Source: Phoronis australis
Taxonomy: Eukaryota > Phoronida > Phoronidae
Assembly: GCA_002633005.1 (NCBI GenBank)
Contig: NMRA01000203.1
Span: 218,015 to 282,014, forward strand
Reading direction: 5' to 3'
Length of the DNA stretch: 64,000 bases
Position 1 is the first letter of the stretch, and each line of letters begins with the position of its first letter. A model generated the notes under the pieces. It saw only the letters and a program-made list of their open reading frames with translations, was not told where the DNA came from and made no database searches. Both the position numbers and the translations under genes were made by a program. Positions 56,199-64,000 of this stretch are shown piece by piece.

Positions 56199-59100
56199 GT
56201 GAAACAAGTTCTACAATTATTAAGAATTCATTTTTGATAGTGTGATAGCTTTGAGGTAGACTGAATTGGATTAGATATCAGCTATCAGAATTTTAATTTA
56301 CCTTATTGATGATTTGATCGATGACATAAATAATGTATTTATAGTTCACCCCCAGGCTTCACCAGCTGGGTCTCCTGACAGTCCATTTTTTGTGTTTCTT
56401 TCAACTCAAGGGAATAATTGCATGCCCATTATTTTCCTTATCAGCAAAGTAAAAGAAATCATTAATATTTTCATAATGCAGCGAGTATCTTAGCTTTGAA
56501 AAATATGTATAAAGAAATACAATGCAGATGCAGTAATGCTGGCTAACAGTGCTTCTTGTTGAACAATTATAATGAGAAGTTCAGACACCTTTAGGTTTGC
56601 ATGCTGATGGAAGGGCATCTGAATGGCCTGCCTGGAAACAATCTGATTGAGACACCAGTGCTGATGAATAATTCTTTATGGGCATAGAAAGACTTCACTC
56701 ATAGAAAGACTTCACTCATGCGTCTAACAAGATCTTAAAAGCATATTTTATGCTAATTGTTATTTTTTATGCATTTAAAGGTGCGTTGTTTGCCTCAAAA
56801 ACTGGTTCGGTGCTATTTGGTTTTAGTACTAAAAGTGCTTGTCTATAAGTTCATATCTACTCGTTAAATATTTCCAGAAACATGTCATCGAGTTTATGAA
56901 ATCACGGAGGATCGTGCCTGCATTGTGGAGCGCATACATGAGGATCATGAACCCAGTATTGAGCGGATGCGAGAAGCTTCTTACCCAGCTGAGCTAGCAG
57001 GTAAAAGGACTCAGTTGTTTCATTAGTTAGGTAAATAAACTGTGGTAAGTAATTAGGAATTGCTGTGCCATGAAGTTTTTGTTTGTTTGTTTTTTTTTGT
57101 AAGCAAGCAACAGGTTCCATTTTTCCAATCAAAATTTACGTATTGTGAAAAGCTCGGTTCATACTGTGTTTGGAACTCAAAAGGGCCATTTTTTAAATTT
57201 TCACTTTCCATTTTATATTTGCCGTCTGTCAGCTGTTCCTCACTGCAAAGGACAGATTGTCAAGATCCTTCACAAAGTTTTTCTGTACATGTTCGTGGCT
57301 TTAATGACTATATGTCTGCATGTTTATATTTCTACACAGGATGTGACATCAACTTTGTGAATGAGTTAGCAGGAGAAGTAGATGAAACAATGTTGGATGC
57401 CGAGTATGGACGTCGGAAACCTTTGAATTCTACGCTGCTGAACTTTTCCAGTGGAAGAAACATCAGTGACATGACCATAAAGCCTGATTTATCTGCAATT
57501 AATGGTGAGGAGCTGCTTAGAGATATCTTTGGTTGAATCATTATGGCGTTCTCTTGTTAAGTCCAACTTGTTGGGTCCTATACAAGGTACCTAAACTACA
57601 TGTTTAACGGACTCATAAACATGGTCACGGACGCACAAACACAACTCACGTACCTGCAAACACCGTTCACTGACTCACAAACATGGGAACGGACTCACAA
57701 AACACAATTCATTCACCCAAATACATGGGACACGGACTCACATTCACGAAAAAACACGGTTAACGGACCGCCAAACACGGGTCACGGACTCATCGGCTTC
57801 CTGGGTCGGCTGACATCTACATTTGTCGGTAAACTGTGTTTGGCGGTCCGTTAACCGTGTTTTTTCGTGAATGTGAGTCCGTGTCCCGTGTATTTGGGTG
57901 AATGGATCGTGTTTTGTGAGTCCATGACCGTGTTTGTGAGTCCGTTAACTGTGTATTTTAGGCACCTTGCTATAACACAACAACAAGTTGGGCGGATGAC
58001 AACTGTAACCAATATATTACACGCCGATTAACCCCATTCCGGCATTTATGGTTGGAGGGCCAGCTATCTTTTGTTCAATAATTCAATTGATCTAATCTCC
58101 AATAAGATCCTGTCCATATACTGACTGGGCTGTGCTGTTAAAAGTAAAAATTAAGTTATAAAATGTTTGAACCAATAACATTAATTTCGGAATTCCTTGT
58201 CAAATGCTGATCATGTTTATTTTTTGAATCACTAAAATCACTCAACTACAACTGAAGTTAAGACAATTTATTCCGTCCGAACGCACCAATGCATTGGGTT
58301 TGACTGTGTTCAAACATGATCCAGGGCAAGTGAGCCATAAAAACTACTCACCCAGCAAGTTCAGTCGCCCGACCATTTTGCATCGGTCACCAAAACTTGC
58401 TGTGAACGTCAATAAAAATGATCATTTCGTGCGGTGATGTCACCATCTATTAAGGCTAGTATCGTTCTTAGAAAATGCAGAATTCCTACCAAGAAACTTT
58501 CGACGTCAATGAATTCCCAACGCAAGACGTAGCCTTGGCGCAAAACTATATACAATGTACTAATATACAGCTATGCGCCGATGTGGGTAAAAGACTGTCC
58601 AGATAAAATCTGACACAAAATTAGTGTCATTAAACTACACTCTTCCTTGAGTAAACTAAATTATTTACCGTTGTTGGAATAATTGGCGTTCTACCATTAT
58701 TCTGCTGCTAAAATTGCAGCACTATCTTTGCATCAGCTTTTAGCGGCATGAAATATTGTGTCACCCATTGGTCAGTTTCTTTGTTTGCCGATTCTTCAAT
58801 CAACTGTCGTTCTTTCACAAGGTTGTGTACACGTCACAACAAATTATCGCAATTGGTTTCACTTCATTATAAGTTTTTAATATTTTAACCCTTATCCTTC
58901 TGAGCTTCTATTCAGACAACTTTCCCTGTGTGCTGAGCTTAGTAGGTCACCACTACTCCTGTACACTGGGCTGTTATGAAGGTCACCCAGACTAGTGACC
59001 TAACAATTTTAAATTGGAAATTTGAAGGGAAAATGTTAATTTCACAGAAATGAAGCCTACATAAAAGCTGTCAAGAATTTAATTGAGATTTTCACGATAT

Positions 59101-62100
59101 GTAAATCTTCACCACAGCCTTAGTGAAAGTAAACTAGTCCAGTGTCATCCTCTCACTCCAGCCATATAATGAAACTATGTCTACACTTACCTAAACCTGC
59201 CAATATCTCACAAACTAGTAATCACAGCCATATGGTTTAAATCAGAGAAATGTAGAGGTAACTGTGAACTATGGGATGCACATGCTCATATATCTAAACA
59301 ACATCCAGGGCTCTCACAAATGAAAATCACATGCCGTGAATAAAACGCTTACACGAAAGTCACGCATTTCTAAAGATATGCGTGACTTTTCACCGCTCGT
59401 CCTGCTGGACAGCTATCAAAGAGAGCACGGCGCCAGAGTTGGACTCAGTTGTGATGACCGCATTTTCCGGTGCGAGCAAGACCCAGTTGGGTGTAATTAC
59501 CCGACCATAAACTGTAAGTAGTAAACAGCTCTGCCTGTACATACTGGCGAATTTTCAAAATGCATTAACCAGCAGTTTTCAATAAAAACAAAAACCACAT
59601 CTTAATTCAGATGGAAAAAACAACGGATTTTGCTTTTCGGTTTTTAAAAATCGATGAACTCTTATGCTAAAAATTAAAAGTATTGGGTACGATTGAAGAT
59701 AAACGACTGTGCGTATTGGCTGGTATACTTGGTGATTTACAAACGCTGATCAGAGTTAACAAGATCACGTAGATTATTCTTTTAATATACAATTAAGCTA
59801 CATTGAAACATCCATTAACAACACACAGTGACTAAATTAGATGTCAATAACTATTTAAAACATCGCTTATGGCCCAGTGCTTGTCGAACTACTTCAGGAG
59901 TAAGTACACTAACCGGAAAACTGCTGTTTGCGGAAATGCACCAATTTTGATAGTTAGCTTGTGGTTGTAATGGAAAACCTGTGAAGACAACTAAGATGGC
60001 TAGCTTTGTAGTCAATGAGAGAGTGCAGGCAGTGGATGAGGTTGGTCGGTGGGTTAGAGCTCTGATTTCATTTTGTATGACTGAGGAAAAGCTACAATAG
60101 TTATGTAGTTACTGCAACCAAAATTGTCCAGAGGTTCCAAATCTTCAGTTCGGCTATCACCATATTTTCACTTTTGTATCTATTTTATGATTTGAGTCCT
60201 GATAAGGATTGAACTTGAACTAATGACACGTGTAGTTTTGTTTGCTGTGACATGTTTGGTGTAGCTGTAATCTGGAAAATTCATGGATGGGTTTGCGATT
60301 AACTGACTTCTAAGTTGTTTTGATACCAAACACATTGTAATAGGATAATTGGCATGTCAGCTGACCTTGCCTAGTGCAGGATAAGGATTAATACCACCAA
60401 ACCAAATTTCAGAACAAATTCTGCTGTCATCTTTTCCCTAGAGATATCATAAAACTTTATCGAAATGGCACGTGCATGTGTCATGAGTGAACTGTTTTCA
60501 AAACGACGACACTTTTCTTTGTTACAAAAAGTGGAGAGTGACCCAAGAAAATGATGTTTATTAGATTGTTCTTCATTTAAATGGCTGCAACAGGCAAGGT
60601 GAGTGGCAGTTGAATCCTAGATCTACATGTTTATACTAGTTCCACGGCAAACGTGACAAGCAGAACTATCTGGGCTGTATGCAATTGCAAGGACTGTCAA
60701 AGCTCAACACTGTGGTACGTGACTGTATTTTAACAATAGTCTTCCCAGAGCTTGCTGGCTGGCAACTCAAGATGATATGTCATCCAACACAGTAACTACG
60801 TTTTAATTAAAATTGTGTCTCGAAGACAGGCCCGCTCTTTCTGCAAATCAGATTCAAAATCTTCCCTTCTCTCCTTCTCCTAATAATCTGCATGATATTT
60901 TCTTTTTTCCACCGCAGTTTGCTTAGAAGGAGGGCTGACTCCCTCTAAAAAACGCCACATTGTTATGCTTGACAATGAAAATGAGAACACCCTTTTAAAG
61001 ACGATAGCACATGCACCAGTCGTGCACAATTGAACGCGCATGTCACGATTCTGCATTCGGGACTAGAACAGTTTTCAAGGGGTGGGAATAATACTCATTG
61101 TCTTGCCAGTGGCCACACCTAGAAACGTGCTGTACTGCAACATCATATGGCTGGACCAAAATATGGAAAAAGCCTTTGCATCGGGAAATCATTCGCACTA
61201 ATTCCATACATGTATGATCAATCTAGCTATAATTGCGATACTTCAATTATTTTGCTAATAATGATAGCAAGGACAACCATTTTAATTTAGAAGTGTTTTC
61301 AATGTTATTATTCATAAGACAATCTTGGCCAAAATAATTACACTGCACAATAAGAAATCAGTTACAAGAAATATGGTATTTCACTTGCTATGAGCACATG
61401 AATCGGTATTCCGCCTTTTACCCTTTTCGTCATTTCAGACTTAAGTCCACAAATTCCTTTGTACAGGACCCACCACACATCACACCTTGACCTTTTGTCT
61501 CAAGGAATCGCATTACTGGTAACATCTACTGACTCGGTAGGAGTGCACTGCACCAATGTTTTTTACTGCCAGCCTGGAGCATTGACATGCTGACCAAACT
61601 TAACCTTAAATTCATGATAAAAACAGCAAAGGGAGGAAAAAGTTTATTCATGTTCATCTGGGAAACAGTAGAGTGCTTTTGCGCTCTGAAATTTGCTCGC
61701 CACCTGGGCGACTGGCAAGTGAACTTCTACTAAGTATATCCCTGGTGATCAATAATAACCTTGGTAGATAATTGGCCTGCCTGTTGTCATACCAGACAAC
61801 AGACTGTGCTCAGCAGTTAGGAGCTAGATGTTATCACATGCTCACAACCACTCTATGTCTGGTAAAGTCACTGAACAGAAGAACGCCTTAATGTATAACA
61901 GTATAATTAAGTTATTACCAGGAGGTTTGAAAATTTGTCTAGCACATACTCTAAGAGTGACGGAGGTTGTCCATATTTTTTTAAAATTATTTTCAAAGTA
62001 GCCAATTAGTTATGATTTAATTCAAGTGATACTTATTTCAAATGTTTCATCAGCAAGAAGTATTTATCTGTCAAAAACAGCTTTGAAAAGTATTCAAAGC

Positions 62101-63710
62101 AGTCATTCTCTGGACAATTGATGTGAGTAGAAATTATAGTTGTATGATGACAACTATAATGTTGTTCAGAGATAGAACCTGTTGATAACTATAATGTTGT
62201 TCAGAGATAGAACCTGTTGATAAGTATAATGTTGTTCAGAGATAGAACCTGTTGATAACTATAATGTTGTTCAGAGATAGAACCTGTTGATAACTATAAT
62301 GTTGTTCAGAGATAGAACCTGTTGATAACTATAATGTTGTCCAGAGATAGAACCTGTTGATAACTATAATGTTGTTCAGAGACAGAACCTGTTGACAACT
62401 TGCACTTGCTGAAGATACCAGATGTTATAAAGAAAGTGGAACCACCAGCTCAAACAGTGCTCTGTCGTGAAGAGGTGGATCAGTGGAAGATGCTGGATGT
62501 CATACCAGAAGTTAATTTAGAATACAGTGAAGGGGATGATGAAAGCCAAGGAGATGATGAAAGCCAAGGTGTCATCCAAGTGGCCGTGAAACAAACTCAG
62601 CAGTCCCAGAAAGGTTATTTTAAAGTCTTACTTCTAACTCATCAGATGTTATTCAAAGTGGCTATCAATCTGCCATCAGTGAACTTTTTGATTTTTATCC
62701 ATTACCACTATAAGCTTGGTATCGACTTGTTCCTTATACAGATGAGAAATGATTTATGAACTATGGAAGAGCTAGGCTGTCAGTTCAGTGGACCTTGAAA
62801 TATGCTCTCCTCATAAAATGACTTAACTTCAAGTTGGTGCGATCTCAACTTTTCGCATGCTAAGGGAGCCCCTCTGTATAATCTGACCCAGTTTATTTAG
62901 GTAAGTGTTCTAAATCTCTTACTTTGCTTTTGATGCCTGACAGGTTTATACCCACTTTTAGCCGAGTCAGCAGTATTTATCCTTGTAACAAACTTAATTG
63001 CTCACAAACAATGAGTCAGAGGTTAGTTTCTACCAATATCAGACTTGGATTCACTTGATACACCTGTGTGCACTAAACTGTTCATCACCATCATGATCAT
63101 CAGCACTGTGTTCACACCACAGCGCCCTCTATGTAATGCTTAGTGACATGCTTGTCATCACCATCCCCACCAGAACAGATGATGGTGATGATGATGACAA
63201 CTATGATAACGATCACGATGATTATCATTATCAGTGTGTAATTGTTTTGATTGCAGCTGAGTTGTGTAAGACACCAGTATCGTCTGAAAAACAGCCGTTT
63301 GAATGGTGAGTTATCTTAAACGTGTTTGTCTTTATCAGAATTAACATTGAAAAAGCCTGAAAAACATTGTTTTAAAAACCAATTTTTGCTTATAGATGAA
63401 AAATACGTCAGATTGATTCTATGATAAAAGCTCTCCAATTTCATACACAAATTATTGCCAAAAATGTCCCTTTTCATTTTTCAAGTACTTCAAAGACATT
63501 GCTGTGTTAATGGTCACATTTTTCCAAAACATTTTCCAACAGTAGCTATTGTACAGAACTTGAACTTGGAAAAGCATTCATTTGGTGCATTATGTCTTTC
63601 ATAGGAAAAGTGATAAAACAATACTAACACTTGTCGGCAGGCCGTCGTGTGTCATCAACATGCCTGAGAATCCTTCAGAAGGACCAGCTGCTTCTATTGT
63701 GTGTCAGTGA
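55922..63710 (+). CDS. Unrecognised six-exon gene, 303 residues
   Basis: Six plus-strand exons join in one frame: 55922-56198, 56878-57000, 57340-57504, 62386-62613, 63257-63305 and 63641-63710. They total 912 nt from ATG to TGA, with phases 1, 1, 1, 1, 2. I do not recognise the family. The N-terminus is basic (MFSPSKKPLKVYSRRCRKSN), the middle is acidic and helical-looking (TEDRACIVERIHEDHEPSIE), and exon 4 contains an acidic direct repeat GDDESQGDDESQ. No signal peptide or membrane helix is seen, so a nuclear or cytosolic protein is likely (inference). Exon 3 can instead read through its donor to a TGA at 57534-57536, giving a 198-residue form. Intron 3 (4.9 kb) holds a fold-back MITE and a 3.4-kb insertion. 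A 5' non-coding exon upstream is possible. Confidence 0.68.
56878..57000 (+). CDS. Unrecognised plus-strand gene, exon 2
   Basis: Encodes TCHRVYEITEDRACIVERIH and EDHEPSIERMREASYPAELA. Acceptor ATTTCCAG, donor GCAG|GTAAAA, phase 1 on both sides. Confidence 0.72.
57340..57504 (+). CDS. Unrecognised plus-strand gene, exon 3 (alternative terminal exon to 57536)
   Basis: Encodes CDINFVNELAGEVDETMLDA, then YGRRKPLNSTLLNFSSGRN and SDMTIKPDLSAIN. Donor AATG|GTGAGG gives the long form. Without splicing the frame continues through GEELLRDIFG to TGA at 57534. That stop sits just before a repeat copy that starts at about 57541. Confidence 0.7.
57578..57977. mobile_element. Fold-back MITE with 5-bp target duplication CTATA
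   Basis: Element about 57583-57972. Left end CAAGGTACCTAAA, right end TTTAGGCACCTTG. Large inverted arms (about 57690-57779 against 57835-57925) contain AACGGACCGCCAAACAC and its complement, plus many ACGGACTCA direct repeats. CTATA flanks both sides, and the related copy at 55071-55565 has a single CTATA at the same point. Confidence 0.85.
58321..61740. mobile_element. 3.4-kb insertion splitting a repeat copy
   Basis: Relative to 55071-55565, sequence is interrupted after CAAACATGAT and resumes at TGATCAATAATAACC. The ends CCAGGGCAAG and ATATCCCTGG give short inverted termini with a TGAT (4-bp) duplication, and AGTCGCCC occurs near both ends in inverted orientation. No transposase is recognised. 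It contains a 58-codon ORF at 59336-59521 and the 58530-58890 repeat. Confidence 0.6.
62142..62400. repeat. 35-bp minisatellite, seven copies, ending at an exon acceptor
   Basis: TATAATGTTGTTCAGAGATA plus GAACCTGTTGATAAC units at a strict 35-bp period. Each unit carries AG|AACCTGTTGA; the last one is the acceptor of exon 4 of the 303-residue gene. Confidence 0.93.
62386..62613 (+). CDS. Unrecognised plus-strand gene, exon 4 (acidic repeat)
   Basis: Encodes PVDNLHLLKIPDVIKKVEPP, then CREEVDQWKMLDVIPEVNL and the doubled GDDESQ unit. The acceptor GAGACAG|AA is the last copy of a 35-bp tandem repeat (62142-62400). Donor AAAG|GTTATT. Phase 1 on both sides. Confidence 0.65.
63257..63305 (+). CDS. 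Unrecognised plus-strand gene, exon 5
   Basis: Short exon encoding (A)ELCKTPVSSEKQPFE. Acceptor GATTGCAG, strong donor AATG|GTGAGT, phase 1 in and phase 2 out. Confidence 0.62.
63641..63710 (+). CDS. Unrecognised plus-strand gene, exon 6 and stop
   Basis: Acceptor TGTCGGCAG. In the phase required by exon 5 it encodes (W)PSCVINMPENPSEGPAASIV plus CQ and stops at TGA 63708-63710. Another frame here stays open for 58 residues (ending LLHDQF) but does not fit the upstream phase. Confidence 0.55.
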
Positions 63711-64000
63711 TGTGTATAATGAGCTAATAAGCCATGCTGGAAACTTTAACTTTCCAATGAATAGTTCAACACTTGGGATGTTGTTGACAAAATCCTTATT
63801 ACATGACCAATTTTGAAAATCCAAGAACCCAGATAGTCTTTTACTCCTCTATTAGGTTTTATGGTTTCCATCGGTTTCCATGTCCCAAAAAGAAAATTGA
63901 GTAACAGAGCATGGATGGTTTCAAAAAACGTTTTATTTAGATATTGTTTTGATAAGAATAGTTGCCCTCACTATGTGGCTTTGTGAATAGAGTCTCCTCT

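Noticed and set aside
63631-63816. 61-codon ORF ending LLTKSLLHDQF as the last exon of the plus-strand gene
   Set aside because: Its frame does not fit the phase-2 donor of exon 5; the compatible frame ends at 63710.

Overview
The window is animal nuclear DNA. It is AT-rich, intron-dense and crowded with small transposons and minisatellites. Two single Ns (28101 and 36470) mark draft-assembly joins. Four multi-exon genes can be rebuilt by hand with consistent reading frames and GT-AG junctions. Two are clearly identified: POMT2 (protein O-mannosyltransferase 2, minus strand, left) and GSTZ1 (maleylacetoacetate isomerase / glutathione S-transferase zeta, plus strand, centre). They sit head to head with only 333 bp between their start codons. 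From memory, human POMT2 and GSTZ1 are also divergent neighbours (14q24.3), so this looks like an old bilaterian linkage. The sequence divergence and repeat content suggest a non-vertebrate animal, perhaps an invertebrate deuterostome; the species cannot be fixed from the sequence.

Layout. 1-22458: POMT2 exons 16 to 1 (minus strand), encoding the first 576 residues; the C-terminal membrane-rich part lies beyond the left edge. 22459-22791: shared promoter. 22792-42499: complete GSTZ1, eight coding exons and 214 residues, whose 52-bp exon 2 is present twice (27057-27108 and 32097-32148) inside a 2.6-kb duplicated block. 42500-47609: intergenic DNA, mostly repeats. 47610-50511: an unrecognised five-exon minus-strand gene (309 residues). 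50512-55921: mostly non-coding, with a possible second divergent promoter near 54017-54130. 55922-63710: an unrecognised six-exon plus-strand gene (303 residues), with a large transposon-like insertion in intron 3.

Repeats. One interspersed family (units of about 150 bp; fullest copies about 1.6 kb) carries many matches to the CTCF core motif CCASYAGRKGGCRS. All five exact motifs I found left of the shared promoter are forward and all seven right of it are reverse, so they converge on the POMT2-GSTZ1 promoter. Other elements include a fold-back Mutator-like element inserted 10 bp inside POMT2 intron 1 (9-bp target duplication), a fold-back element whose empty site is preserved in a nearby paralogous copy, and several MITEs. 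Three tandem repeats lie exactly across splice junctions (POMT2 exon 5 acceptor, POMT2 exon 9 donor, exon 4 acceptor of the last gene).

POMT2 and GSTZ1 have unrelated biochemistry (ER protein O-mannosylation; tyrosine catabolism). The evidence that they belong together is positional, through the shared promoter. All exon calls rest on reading frame, splice sites and remembered protein families; no search was run.
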